Shown here: piece by piece, positions 1 through 10,273 of the stretch
Numbering within the stretch: the stretch's first letter is position 1
Layout of the letters: each line of letters begins with the position of its first letter
The notes under the pieces: model-generated
Databases searched by the model: none
Seen by the model: only the letters and a program-made list of their open reading frames with translations
What the model was told of the DNA's origin: nothing
From: Paralithodes platypus
Taxonomy: Eukaryota > Arthropoda > Malacostraca > Decapoda > Lithodidae
Assembly: GCA_032716605.1 (NCBI GenBank)
Contig: CM064485.1
Span: 29,725,558-29,789,557 of the forward strand
Length of the DNA: 64,000 nt
Direction of reading: 5' to 3'
Made by a program: the position numbers and the translations under genes

Positions 1-400
1 AAAATTAGAGAGATGTTGCCATTCTTGACCATGAGGGGACTCCCACTTCACCTTAAAGGGAAGGTGTATGCCTTTTGTGTTAGGAGTGCGATGAGCTATG
101 CCTCGGAGACATGGCCAGTTAAGTGGAGAAATTCAATAGAATGGCGAGATGGATTTGTGGAGTTAACCTTAGGGACGGGGCATCGAATGAGGAATGAAGA
201 AGGCGTCTGGGCATTAGGTATATCAGTGAGGTGATGCACAAGAGGATACTTGGTTGGTTTGGACACGTGGAGAGAATGGATGATCAGAACTGGGTGAAGA
301 AATGCCGGACTGTAAACATGGGGGGAGCTGTGCGTAGGGGTAAACCTAGAATGACGTGGGCTTGGGTACTCCGGTCCGATCTCAAAATAATGAACTTTAA
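1..400 (+). pseudogene. LINE family F, 3' end of reverse transcriptase ORF
   Basis: This is a fragment of the C-terminal end of a LINE reverse-transcriptase ORF. Visible phrases are a KGKVYAFCVRSAMSYASETW block, then GWFGHVERMDDQNWVKKC and a basic RRGKPRMTW stretch, which are typical of the region after the RT thumb in many invertebrate LINEs. Two overlapping frames (13-234 and 231-431) carry it, so it has at least one frameshift. The upstream part lies outside the window. It is interrupted at 397 by a TTAA-flanked MITE, and DNA just after 883 may be the rest of its 3' end. It is not functional. Confidence 0.75.
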
Positions 401-883
401 CCCTCCTGGCCCGGGCAGCATGTTAAAATGACACCGCGGCAGATGGGCAGGAGCCCGGGTGTCCTGTTAAAATCTGTAAGCTAGAAAGCCTATTCAGCTT
501 GGTCTGAACGCCGTGCGTCCGACGCATGGAAACAAAGCCGATCGTTGCGTCACCGCACCTCCGAAAACAATAAGGAGACGTCGGATCAATGTTATTGTTG
601 TGACGTCAGACGAAATTAGTGTCTGAAAAGCTCCGATATTGTCAACATCGCGGCAAAATTCGCTCCACTGAAATCGTCATCACAACTGAACCAGTTGATT
701 TACAGAGCTCTACTCAATGCCAGTCTACAGATTGGAAACCAAACTACATTTATAGATGTGTGGGAAATTTCTAGCAGTTAAAATAACAAAGATACGGTAG
801 CCTAGGCCTAGACGTTTTTCGGCCAGATCACCCGGGTACCCCGCACTGTACTTAGGAGGGCTAGCCCGGGCCAGGAGGGTTAA
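397..883. mobile_element. piggyBac-type MITE with 16-bp perfect inverted repeats
   Basis: The 479-bp body (401-879) starts with CCCTCCTGGCCCGGGC and ends with its exact reverse complement. It is flanked on both sides by TTAA (397-400 and 880-883). TTAA duplication and CCC/GGG ends are hallmarks of piggyBac-superfamily elements. No transposase ORF is present, so it would be non-autonomous. It sits inside the LINE F fragment. Confidence 0.88.
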
Positions 884-929
884 AACAGAAGCAGCCCATG
901 ACAGGGTCGCCTGAAATGCCGCCATATAG

Positions 930-1276
930 GACGCGAGTTACTTAAGAAGTGCGTGTGGAGTTACATGGAGGGATAGACAGATGAATGAGGAAGTAAGAAG
1001 GAGGTGTGGTGTGGAGATAGATGTGCTGGAAAGTGTGAAAAGGAACAACTTGAGATGGTTCGGCCATATGGAACGTATGGAAAGCTAGAGAATGACTAAG
1101 AGGGTGTACGAGAGCGAGGTGGAAGGATGGAGTGAGGAAGTACAGTATATGGATGAAGGCGGTGCTGGTTGGGAGGAGGGGCGTCGACTGACTGGGAACA
1201 GAGGTGCATGGGGACAGTTCGTTCGTGGTCACCCCTTCGGGGATCACTCCGTCGGGCAATAAATAGATAGATAGCA
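930..1276 (+). pseudogene. LINE family G, truncated 3' end with hairpin and ATAG tail
   Basis: Decayed C-terminal RT coding sequence (RRCGVEIDVLESVKR, LRWFGHMERM) is followed by a short 3' UTR, a hairpin at about 1235-1246 (CCCCTTCGGGG) and a tail of ATAG repeats. The same arrangement occurs on the minus strand at 15092-15745, so this is one family. The 5' part is missing. Confidence 0.72.
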
Positions 1277-1431
1277 CGCGAGACTGTAACCACACTCTCT
1301 GTGGACGAAGCGGTCTTTAAACTTGCATGTATGTAGAAGTCTCCCTCGATATACGATTGGGTTACGCTCCTGAAAATCCGATCTTAAATAGAAAAATCAT
1401 ATAGCGAACCCTGCCAAACAGCGCCCAGGTA

Positions 1432-1584
1432 ACTATAACCTGTTGCAAATAAGTAGGCCAAAACTCTTGCACATTAACCTCTATAACTCACAAACAACTA
1501 GAGTAATGAAGCTAATATTTCTAACATTTGGGAAAGTTTAGCCAGGGAATAGGTGTGGCCTAGCTATTTAGAACAGGTTATAGT
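1432..1584 (+). mobile_element. TA-type MITE, copy 1
   Basis: The ends are inverted repeats of about 20 bp beginning ACTATAACCTGTT, with 19 of 20 matching. The core (CTCTATAACTCACAAACAAC, then a CATTTGGGAAAG motif) is shared with copies at 14805, 19915 and 46098. The ends are rich in TATA, so the target duplication (probably TA) cannot be placed exactly. There is no coding capacity. Confidence 0.78.
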
Positions 1585-1837
1585 AAGTCCCCTGTGGCAT
1601 CTATCCAATCCTCACCAGCCTCAGCCGTACCATACCAAGACAGTGCCAATAACAAGGCTTCATTAAAATGTAAAACTTGCAAACTAAACAAACCAAAACT
1701 GGAATGATACAAGATAAAGGTAAAATAACTTATCAAAATCGCTATGTGGAAATAACGCTTATTAAAATAAAATTCATGAAATAAAAGAACACAATCCACC
1801 ACATAGGGTGTACATTACTACAGGAGCAAGTTAATCT

Positions 1838-2230
1838 GTTGTTGTTGTTGTTCCCCAAGCTGCCTGGCCGAACAGCCCCAAGGCCCCGAGCAATTCCAAG
1901 GCCATAACCGAGCGCCCTCACAGAACCCTCCCTGCCGACCACAATAAAGCCTGGGTGACCGAAGCCACTCCATGGCGGGGAGCTGAGGAGGGTGCGGAAA
2001 CGCCCGGGAAACCAAAACCCCACCCAGGGCCCTGTGCCCCTCAGCAATTATGAAGAGAAAGTTGAGGGGCAAGGGAAAAATGCGACGCTTTGGCTTCCAA
2101 TCTTGGTAGATTGGGAGGTAAATCCACGGAAGAGACGCCATCACTTGAGATCTAGAAAATATATAAGTTAAAGGAACAGTCAGAGTAAGCTATGGGTATG
2201 GCAGAGATTGCTCAGCTCTCACTCTGATAG
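1838..2230 (-). mobile_element. AAC-tailed SINE-like element, copy 1
   Basis: Read on the minus strand, this ends in (AAC)n, seen as (GTT)n at 1838-1852 on the plus strand. It shares about 390 bp with the copy at 3046-3438 and is truncated at its 5' end in the copy at 20178-20420. One fixed end with a simple-repeat tail plus 5' truncation indicates retroposition. No tRNA-like A or B box was recognised, so it could also be a LINE 3' end. ORFs across it are incidental. Confidence 0.72.
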
Positions 2231-2432
2231 ACCAGCCCATCACCACATGACTAGAACCCAATCCTCTCAGCATCAGCTAGGAAAGGCCCTAGAAAGCCAC
2301 CTTTGGCGGGGGGATAGCTCCCCTATTTCAACCCCTTTCGGGGTAATGGCTGTTGGTCCACTAGTCTACCACCATCCCCCCCTACTAAGCCGGTATCACA
2401 CCAGAGCTTTTATTTCATTATTTTATAGTTTT

Positions 2433-3004
2433 TTTTCTATGTGAGTGAGGGAGACAAAAGGCAGAACCGCCTGTAGCGAGTGCTTCCCCCAAAGATGAAA
2501 GAGTGACAGGGCCTAAATCAAGGGACGTTCGAGCCAAAATGCCTGGACACACAGAGTTTGAAGCCATTTAAGTCATAGGAAGAGGGAAAGACTGATTCTG
2601 GGAGAGAGTTCCAAAGCTCAGCTGTTGAATAGAAGAAAGACCGAGAATAATGTTTCACTCTTGGGTTGGAGAGTTGCACAGAGTAGGGGTGGGATTGTGT
2701 TGCAAAATGGGTACCGTACTACATACCCTATGTAGAGGAGGTGGTATACACTGGGAGAGCTCTGAGGAACACTGATTATTGTAGTAGCGATAGAATAGCG
2801 AGAGAGATGCAACATTGCGGCGAAGAGAGAGAGAGATTGCAGAGTTGGTGAGTGGACGGGAGTTAATGATACGAAAGACTTTCCTTTCTACTTTGTCTAG
2901 GAGTGCGGTGTGAGAGGATCCTCCCCACACATGTGAACAATACTCAATACAAGGATGCACTGTGCCGCTGTACAGAGCAAGAAGCTGTGCAGGGGTAAAG
3001 AAAA
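2433..3004 (-). pseudogene. LINE C, 5'-truncated copy
   Basis: This matches the last part of the LINE at 52.1-55.1 kb. It carries the same phrases (AQLLALYSGTVHPCIEYCSH, SSHTALLDKVERK, NPTPTLCNSPTQE) and the same 3' UTR, including the end CACATAGAAAAAA at 2433-2445 (reverse strand). The first roughly 2.4 kb of the family is missing, which fits normal 5' truncation. Small indels break the frame. Confidence 0.85.
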
Positions 3005-3045
3005 TTTCTGGGATATATTGCACTGGTATCGGAAACTAGACTGAT

Positions 3046-3438
3046 TGTTGTTGTTGTTCCCCAAGCTGCCTGGCCGAACAGCCCCAAGGCCCCGAGCAAG
3101 GTCAAGGCCATAACCGAGCGCCCCCACAGAACCCTCCCCGCCGACCACAATAAAGCCTGGGTGACCGAAGCCACTCATGGCTGGGAGCTGAGGAGGGTGC
3201 AGAAACGCCCGGGAAATCAAAGCCCCACACAGGGCCCTGTGCCCCTCAGCAATTATGAAGAGAAAGTTGAGGGGCAAAAGGAAAAATGTGACGCTTTGGC
3301 TTCCAATCTTGGTAGATTGGGAGGTCAATCCACGGAAGAGACGCCGTCACTTGAGATCTAGAAAATATATAAGTAAAAGGAACAGTCAGAGTAAGCTATG
3401 GGTATGGCAGAGATCGCTCAGTTCTCACTTCTGATAGG
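3046..3438 (-). mobile_element. AAC-tailed SINE-like element, copy 2
   Basis: A near-full-length sister of the element at 1838-2230, with (GTT)n at 3046-3058 as the minus-strand AAC tail. The two copies agree through the GAGATCTAGAAAATATATAA region and up to CTGATAG. It lies directly upstream (minus strand) of the truncated LINE C copy. Confidence 0.72.
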
Positions 3439-4090
3439 CCACTGATGGTAGATAAATTTAGGTACCGGTAACCAAAATATTGTAAATGTTGACCTCATAA
3501 GCTGCCAGACTCAGGCCCAATCCCCACTTTTCCTTTTTTATTTATTTATTTTTGTTGGGGGGTGGCCGACTCAAGACAGAGCCAGAACAGGGACAACACA
3601 ACAGAAAACAATGAAGACATAAAAACAAAATACAAATTCACATATCACCATCAAACTATTTCATTTTTATACTGATACTCAGAACCAATGGACACCATAC
3701 CCTTTGGTGCACTGGCAGACATTAGAGGTGCGGAAGACCAGTGTCCTATGTACATATGTATTGCTAGCACCTGATCCACTGGATCGAGCTGATTACACTG
3801 GTTACAGAGTACATTCACATCCACAGCCGTTCTGATTGACCCCTCAACATAGGGTCCGTCCCGACTCTGAGGCCCTCTATGTATCTTTTTAGCACTATTT
3901 TTCTACAATGGTGTACGGTTAATCCATCCACTAATATATCACTACGCTATCACTAAAATAACAGTAAACATGAACACTACATTATCATTATAATAATCTA
4001 ATTAATTTATTTTACTTCCAACACCAAACACCACCTAATGAAAACATGTGATCCTCCCGGGATTCCAACCTGGGATACCACATACAGATC
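3439..4090. other. no gene seen; dispersed-repeat fragment at 3500-3665
   Basis: I see no coding sequence here. The stretch AGGCCCAATCCCC ... GCCGACTCAAGACAGAGC (about 3510-3600) recurs at 45890-45945, so it is part of an unnamed dispersed repeat. A TTTA/ATTT run lies at 3534-3555. Confidence 0.5.
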
Positions 4091-4301
4091 TTAACCCTTA
4101 CAGTATGGTTGACGTCCTTTTCATTATATTCTGTCTATTATTAGATTATTTTATTCAGGTTAGGAAAGACCTCTAGGAATGAAAATGCTACAAACTATCT
4201 CAATTCCCCTTTTAAGTACCACAGATTCTTCCTAAACTATATAAAATCTTCTTAATCTAGCTAAAATAAAATGATAGACATCCCTGCACCGAAAAGATTA
4301 A
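4091..4301. mobile_element. TTAA fold-back MITE (Cerulean-like group 'pB3'), copy 1
   Basis: The group label is mine and means only 'third TTAA family in this window'. The element is flanked by TTAA (4091-4094, 4298-4301) and belongs to a family of about 210 bp whose ends read TTAACCCCTTCTGTACCGG and whose two arms are imperfect inverted repeats. This copy has diverged ends (CCCTTACAGTATGG and its partner). The inner marks shared with other copies are TATTAGA, TTCAGGTTAGGAAAGAC and TTCCTAAACTATATAAAAT. Confidence 0.72.
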
Positions 4302-4316
4302 ACACTTTAATCAGCA

Positions 4317-4375
4317 TCAGTGTTCCTTAGAGCTCTCTCAGTGTATACTATCACCTCTACGTAGCCCACACCTGG
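4317..4375 (+). repeat. about 60-bp micro-fragment of LINE C
   Basis: The text ATCAGTGTTCCTTAGAGCTC followed by CACCTCTACGTAG parallels 54788-54846 of LINE C (ATCAGTGTTCCTCAGAGCTA, CACCTCCTTTACGTAG) in plus orientation. It abuts the 3' end of the minus-strand LINE A. Confidence 0.6.
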
Positions 4376-4655
4376 TTCGCATATTCCAGGTGCGGCCTAA
4401 CCAGCGCTGTATAGAGATTCCTGAAGATTTTTTCGTCAAGTGACACAAATGTCCTCCTTATCAGCCCTACAATTCTATTGTCTTTGTTTATCTTTTCCGC
4501 TAAATGTTCTGAGAAATTTAACTTATTGTCTATCACTACTCCTATATCCTTTTCTGCATTCACTTCCTCCATCGCTTCATACATACTGTATCCTACCTTG
4601 TCTATGTTGCTTGTCCCAATCCGCATGTACTTGCATTTTTTTGGATAAAAAGGTA

Positions 4656-5087
4656 TTAACCCTTGTCTAGCGGGGGGTTTTGGGCTTATTTGGTCATATT
4701 CAGGCCATCCTGCATGATAAATCAAGTATCTGCATGGAAAAAAAAATTATTTAGCAAAAAAACTAGGCGCTTAAAGCTTCAAAATGAGACCAGAACGAGC
4801 TACGTAGCACTCGTGGTTCTCATACAGTGATACCAGTAACATGGGAGTTTAGCGTATAGCGGCATATTTTCCCCAGCTATGCTCACTACTGGCTACACTG
4901 CCGGCCTCTCGAGAACACAGGGAACATGAGTTAATGGGCGGCGGTAAGCCCTGGGAGTCGGCTGTCTGGCCCGCTGCGCTCCCGGCCATTTGCACTCTAT
5001 TTTAACCCTTTAAAAGCCTTAATAATGCTCCTAACTTGCTGCAAATTGGAACCGGACTTAAGTCCGACCCCGATCTTAAAGGGTTAA
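4656..5087. mobile_element. TTAA-flanked MITE inside LINE A reverse transcriptase
   Basis: The 424-bp body (4660-5083) is flanked by TTAA on both sides. The ends are imperfect inverted repeats, CCCTTGTCTAGCGGGG against CCCTTTAAGATCGGGG. Removing it with one TTAA rejoins the LINE A reading frame as WSEHWLIPFYPKKCKYM, which is the expected RT sequence. A 14-bp perfect palindrome, CGGACTTAAGTCCG, lies at 5053-5066. There is no transposase, and it differs in sequence from the MITE at 397-883. Confidence 0.85.
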
Positions 5088-7078
5088 CCAATGCTCAGAC
5101 CATCCCTTCATGCCCTCCACATCTCCTTGAAGCAAACCCACATCTTCCTTACTCTTCTATACAGCTTAGTGTCATCCGCATACAGGTATACCTCACTTCC
5201 ATTAGTTATAACTTCAGGTAAGTCGTTGATAAATATAACTAACAGTAGTGGTCCCAACACAGATCCCTGAGGAACCCCACTTGTAATTTCCCTCCACCCC
5301 GAGCCTATTCCATTCACCAGCACCCTCTGTCTCCGATCTTTCAGGAAGGCTTCTATCCATTTCACACATTTCTCTCCTATATTATAGCTTCTAACTTTCT
5401 CTATTAACCTTTTATGTGGGACCTTATCGAAGGCCTTCATAAAATCACAATATACCACGTCTATTACATCACCATCCTCTAGAATTTGCATCCAATCATC
5501 TACCACCTTAATTAGCTGTAGTACCGTCGACCTCCCCGGCAAGAATCCGAACTGTCTCCCACTGAAAAGTTGGTTTGATTTCATATGCTCCATTATTCCT
5601 TCTCTAATTACCGTTTCCATTAGTTTACACACAGCACTTGTCAAACTGACTGGTCTATAATTTCCTGGGTCATTTCTCTTTCCCTTCTTAAATAAAGCTG
5701 TTATGTTCGCCTCTCTCCAGTCCATCGGGATTTGTCCTGTATTAAACGATACCTCAAATAACATTTTCAATGGCTCTACTAACATCTCACCTCCTTCCTT
5801 GATTCTTGGGTGTATCCCATCCGGTCCCGGGGACTTACTTCTGTTCATTTTTTCTATAGCCCTTCTTATTCTAGCATGGGAAAACTCTATTAGTTCTAGT
5901 GCAGGTGCCTGGTTGATGGGAATATTTGGCACTGCATCATCCGACTCTACTGTTAGTACCCCCCCAAAGTATTTCCCCAGCACCTCTGCTTTCTCCTTAT
6001 CAGTCTCTGCTCTACTCCCATCATCCAACCCCCTACCAGCTCTGGGATCCCTACTCTTCTTGTTAACTTTTCCTGAATGTACTTCCAGAATATTTTTGGA
6101 TTATCCTTCTCGTTTCTTGCAATCTCTCTCTCCCTTTCCTTTACCCCCCTCCTTGTCTCCCACCTTATTTTATTGTTTATCTGTCTATGTTCCAAATCCA
6201 CTACTTTAACTTCTATACTAAGACCCCCTGTTCTTTTTTAACACTTTTAATCTATCCCACAATCAAATTCTTTCTTCTTATCAAAGTCCACAGCTTTCTT
6301 TTCATTGGTAATTCTGGGTTCGTTCTTTTCCTCAATTTTGTTTTATCCTTATATTCCCTTACTGGTACACATTTGGATATAACATCCTCCAGTTTGACTC
6401 TAAACTTCCTCCACATTCCTTCAGTGTCTTCACCGTTCAAGTATTCCCCCCAGTCAATGTCCAGACACCTTCTCAGCAGCTCATAATCTGCTCTGTCATA
6501 CATGTATATTTTTTTATTGCTTCTATCATCCCTCTCTGTTTTAATATTGCAACTAAAACTTATACAGGCATGGTCACTACGACCTATAGGGCTATCCACA
6601 TTGACATGTTCCACTATATCCTCCTCATTGCTAAAAATTAAATCAAGTACACTCCCCTGCTTCCCATCTCTATATCTTGTCATTTCTGTAATATGTTGTG
6701 TTAAAAAACAATCTCTTACTTTCTCTATAAACTTGTTTTCCAGGCTACACTGTCCCGCTGGAGTAGTACAATTTGCCCAGTTGATCCTTGGCAAATTGAA
6801 ATCTCCAATCAAAATCTTATATTTGTTCTCTCTATTATCTATTTCCTCCATTGCTTTCAGTAGGTTATCATCCTCTTCCCTACTATTATTTGGGCTTCTA
6901 TATATAGAGGCAATTAGAATTGACCCTCTTGTACATTTTACTTCAATACACAAATACTCACAATACTGCTGTCTCATATCCACCTCATTTACCTTGAGCT
7001 CTTTTCTTACATAAATAAACAGTCCTCTTCCAACCTCTGCTCTAATAGCATTCCTCTCGTACAACTCAAAACCCTCCA

Positions 7079-7095
7079 AACTATACTCCACCAGT
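7079..7095 (+). repeat. 17-bp target-site duplication, left copy (LINE B)
   Basis: The sequence AACTATACTCCACCAGT here is repeated exactly at 14097-14113. Both copies are LINE A sequence, and they mark the insertion point of LINE B. Confidence 0.95.
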
Positions 7096-7442
7096 GCATG
7101 CCCACCCTTCCTGCCGCCCCCAACTAATTGTAGTGGGCCCTATCATTTCTCATCCTTTCTGTTTTCCGTTTTTCCCTTCTTCCCGCTGCCCCCTCCTTTG
7201 TCATGAGGTAAACGACCGTACTCACTCTTTGGTTTCGTTGGAGGGTGTTGTGGGTCGGCAATCCCTACACCCGTCGAACTGTGGTACCCGACGTGTTCGA
7301 GCGAGGGGAAACTTTTATGCCAAACCCTAACCCTTGTGCTGGGTCGGCGATCGACGGATCGACGGCCCTTAAGGTGCATTAGTCGGGGTGTATATCTGCA
7401 AGAATTCCTAGGGCGGTCGTCCCGTCCTCTAATTGTGGCTCC

Positions 7443-9650
7443 ATGGTGGGTTTGGAATCTGACTCAGATGAATTTAGAAATATTCGTCCTATGGAATCTA
7501 AAATTGCCCCCTCCGACGCCGACCCCTGCGAGAAATTGGACTGCCTCAAGGACCCTTCCCCTGCTGCCAACAGTGCCGGAGTTCCCCACTCAGGCATGGC
7601 ACCCACAGACCTTGGCAAACCTCCTAAGGATACTGTGATGAGTTCTCCATCGTCGGGTAGTGAGATCCATCAGGTGTTCTCCCCGGCATCAATTCCTATG
7701 CACAGTACTGCCTCTGTGATCAATAATAGTGATGACAACCCCACAGTCTCGACTTTAACTTCTAAATTACCAGATTATGATTCTAGCCTTAGCCTACCTC
7801 TTCATTCCATTGACAACCTTAATGAAGAACCTCGCATGCCCTCAGCTGACACCCCTACGGATGCTTCTTGCATCCCTGACCCGTCTGTGACTCCATCTGT
7901 TACCATCTTCCCTCCAGATGCAGGATCTCCTACCTCAATTAAACCTGCTTCTGTACCTCCACGATCTCAACGGGCCATTAATGCAGGTACAGGAAAAGAC
8001 CTTGCCGGTATTTCCTCTGCCATTCACACGCTTCAACCGTTCGTACCTTCGCATAACCGACAAAGGCGTAAACGTAACACGTATACCCCTGCTTCGAAGG
8101 ACACTTATAACGCTATGTTCAGTCCCCCTGATTGGTCACGGTTTTTCACGGTCTCTGGTGAACCTATGGATGATTTCAGTCTATACGATACTCTCGCACA
8201 AGATATTGGTGACTTCACCATGCATGCTGTTGGATCGGCCAAGCGCATGAATGAGGTGAAAACACAGGAGCAATCAGAAGCCTTACAAGCCTACCTCGAC
8301 ACCCCCAACGACAGATACACAGGTAAACCAGATGAATACCTGAATCAGTGTACTGGCACGGTTGTGCTCCCTTCCGACTTCGAATTTGCAGATCAGAGCT
8401 TTACAGACTCAACCAATCGTATCTTAAAATTATTGCAAAGAACTGACCCCACTGTTGTTAAAGTTGACACTTATACTGCTCCTCAGCGTGGAAATCGGCC
8501 CCCACTACGCATTGTCAAAATCTATTTTAAGCGCCATGACCTCCCTATGCATGTCCGTCTTGCAGGTCGCCAACTGCAGGTACGAAGGTATGTTAACAAG
8601 CCGAGACAATGCACAAATTGCTGGAAGCTTGGGCATTCAACCCCACGGTGTCGGGCTCTCAATGCTCGTTGCTTAAATTGCGGCTCAGAACAACATGCTC
8701 TCAACAATTGTCAAGTCAGCGCGCCCCGTTGTGCAAATTGTGACGGGTCCCACAAAGCCAATGACAGAACATGCCCGCACTTTGCGTTTCATCGTGACGT
8801 ATTACATTTACAGGCCACAAAAGGACTTCCCTTCCGGTCTGCTGCAGCACAATTAAGGCAGGAAGGTAAATCTCCTCCATATCGACGGTTTGAATCAACT
8901 ACACCTGCTGACTCCTCTGACCACCAGCATCCAGAGCAGCCTCCGGCACCACCTATTAGCCCACAACATTACCCCACCAATGATACCTTCCGTTTAGTTC
9001 ACCTTAACTCCCCGGACCTATCCACCTCTAACAGGTTCGAGGGATTTACTAACTTGACCGATGATACCGAGTTTTGGAACATGACTGCCGAAGAGAACCT
9101 CATGGAATGTAACACAGTACCAGATATAGAGACTTCTCCCCAATCTCGCTCCACCCAGTCGCAGCCTCGGAAAAAGCGTAAGGTTGCAAGTCCTATCCGG
9201 TCATTATCCCGGACCTCGAAACTCGGTTCCACCACACAGAAGTGGGTTATGCCTACCCACGATCCGGACTGTGGCTGCCATAACTGCGGCCGATTCTTTC
9301 TACTTCAGCACAAGACTTCTACCCGTACAGTACTCACCGAACATCTTCACAAATTTCTTTCCAAGCGAGCTCCAGCGGAAGATGCTCAAATTCACCCGAC
9401 TCCTTGTTATTGTGTCACCCATATTTGTGAATCTGATCCTACGCCCAAGGACTTGATGCAGAGATTCCTGAAGGACAATAACCTGTTGGATTCTGACTTG
9501 ACTAATATAGAGCTATCACAATCCCGATTTGATGTTCACCAACCTCCTGTCAATGTGCGTACCACCCTCACCACGCCTGATCCTCCCTGTAACACCGTGA
9601 ACGACCGCAGCAGTGCAAGTACTGGTAATAAGCTGGATACACAGGCATAG
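7443..9650 (+). CDS. LINE B ORF1, Gag-like nucleic-acid-binding protein
   Basis: An open frame of 735 codons. The N-terminal third is rich in Ser, Pro, Asp and Thr and looks disordered. Residues about 215-385 form a globular stretch (DWSRFFTV ... LRIVKIYFKRHDLPMHVRL), followed by three CCHC zinc knuckles at about 388-445 (CTNCWKLGHSTPRC, CLNCGSEQHALNNC, CANCDGSHKANDRTC). A basic patch KKRKVASPIRS and a second cysteine motif, CGCHNC (about residue 610), lie near the C-terminus. In known I-group LINEs such proteins coat element RNA. The start at 7443 is the first ATG of the long frame. No internal stop is seen. Confidence 0.85.
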   Translation: MVGLESDSDEFRNIRPMESKIAPSDADPCEKLDCLKDPSPAANSAGVPHSGMAPTDLGKPPKDTVMSSPSSGSEIHQVFSPASIPMHSTASVINNSDDNPTVSTLTSKLPDYDSSLSLPLHSIDNLNEEPRMPSADTPTDASCIPDPSVTPSVTIFPPDAGSPTSIKPASVPPRSQRAINAGTGKDLAGISSAIHTLQPFVPSHNRQRRKRNTYTPASKDTYNAMFSPPDWSRFFTVSGEPMDDFSLYDTLAQDIGDFTMHAVGSAKRMNEVKTQEQSEALQAYLDTPNDRYTGKPDEYLNQCTGTVVLPSDFEFADQSFTDSTNRILKLLQRTDPTVVKVDTYTAPQRGNRPPLRIVKIYFKRHDLPMHVRLAGRQLQVRRYVNKPRQCTNCWKLGHSTPRCRALNARCLNCGSEQHALNNCQVSAPRCANCDGSHKANDRTCPHFAFHRDVLHLQATKGLPFRSAAAQLRQEGKSPPYRRFESTTPADSSDHQHPEQPPAPPISPQHYPTNDTFRLVHLNSPDLSTSNRFEGFTNLTDDTEFWNMTAEENLMECNTVPDIETSPQSRSTQSQPRKKRKVASPIRSLSRTSKLGSTTQKWVMPTHDPDCGCHNCGRFFLLQHKTSTRTVLTEHLHKFLSKRAPAEDAQIHPTPCYCVTHICESDPTPKDLMQRFLKDNNLLDSDLTNIELSQSRFDVHQPPVNVRTTLTTPDPPCNTVNDRSSASTGNKLDTQA

Positions 9651-9679
9651 TTTGCCTTTTTCCAGAGGATCTACTGTAA

Positions 9680-10252
9680 GAAACTGTAAGTAACCTTGAG
9701 CGACATGTTCCGTTAGCCGCTCCCCACTGCCCAGATCCCGATGCTCCCAAACCTAGAGACATTCCCCCACAAACTCCTGCTAACCCTACAACACCATCAT
9801 CTGACAAACCTTCGATAAAGACTCATCATACCCCGAGCCCCTCACAATCTCCTGTATTGATATGTCACACCAATATCCCACCTGACAAATGTGGATGTCC
9901 AATTTGTTTCCGTAATTACATCACACCCCATATCTGTGCCACGGATCCCTGCCTCCTTGCTCGGACGCAGGAATTTGTCACCACACGTACACTTCCCCCT
10001 AACCCTGATGAAGATGTTACCTCCGCTTATCTATTTATGAACACTCTGCGCCAAAAACTCCTCCACTGCCCCACCCTTGTTCCTAAACTAGTCACACAAT
10101 TCACAGCTATTTCTGAAAAATTTACAGACCTTACATCTACCCCTTCACCTCCATCCACACAACCCTCTCCACACTCACAACCTTTACCAGACTCTCTTCA
10201 AGAGACCTCTATTGTCGATGACTCTGACAATCCTATTCTTGATGGCATATAA
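9680..10252 (+). CDS. LINE B inter-ORF reading frame with CGCPIC cysteine motif
   Basis: Open from a stop at 9677 to a TAA at 10250-10252, with the first ATG at 9857. It lies in the same frame as ORF2, separated by that stop and about 20 bp. A Pro/Ser/Thr-rich start leads to DKCGCPICFRNYITPHIC, which resembles the CGCHNC ... PCYCVTHIC block at the end of ORF1. It ends at NPILDGI, where an endonuclease would normally begin (ILQWN-type motif). It may be an N-terminal extension of ORF2 or a duplicated ORF1 tail in another frame. Confidence 0.6.
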   Translation, partial: ETVSNLERHVPLAAPHCPDPDAPKPRDIPPQTPANPTTPSSDKPSIKTHHTPSPSQSPVLICHTNIPPDKCGCPICFRNYITPHICATDPCLLARTQEFVTTRTLPPNPDEDVTSAYLFMNTLRQKLLHCPTLVPKLVTQFTAISEKFTDLTSTPSPPSTQPSPHSQPLPDSLQETSIVDDSDNPILDGI

Positions 10253-10273
10253 CATTTTGCAACTCGCCTCCGT

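Larger units (their letters stand above)
4376..7095 (-). pseudogene. LINE A (CR1-like) ORF2: endonuclease C-part and reverse transcriptase
   Basis: On the minus strand this encodes most of an APE-type endonuclease (ILIGDFNLPRINW and GRSDHACISF around 6570-6815), a linker, and a reverse transcriptase with [26 protein letters not shown] and the YADD active site near 5180. The thumb region follows (KCKYMRIGTSNID, RPHLEYANQVW) at 4357-4650. Pieces lie in different frames (6252-7091, 5953-6201, 5108-6028, then 4357-4655), so there are at least three frameshifts. A TTAA MITE interrupts it at 4656-5087. The N-terminal endonuclease lies at 14097-14600, displaced by the LINE B insertion. It is non-functional. 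Confidence 0.9.

Noticed and set aside
4055..4080. Possible tRNA B box (reverse of GGATTCCAACCTGGG)
   Set aside because: A single weak match without an A box or a second copy in the window.
5703..7014. Plus-strand Leu/Ser-rich ORFs at 5703-6209 and 6502-7014
   Set aside because: Reverse-strand shadows of the LINE A endonuclease/RT, which has clear motifs on the minus strand.
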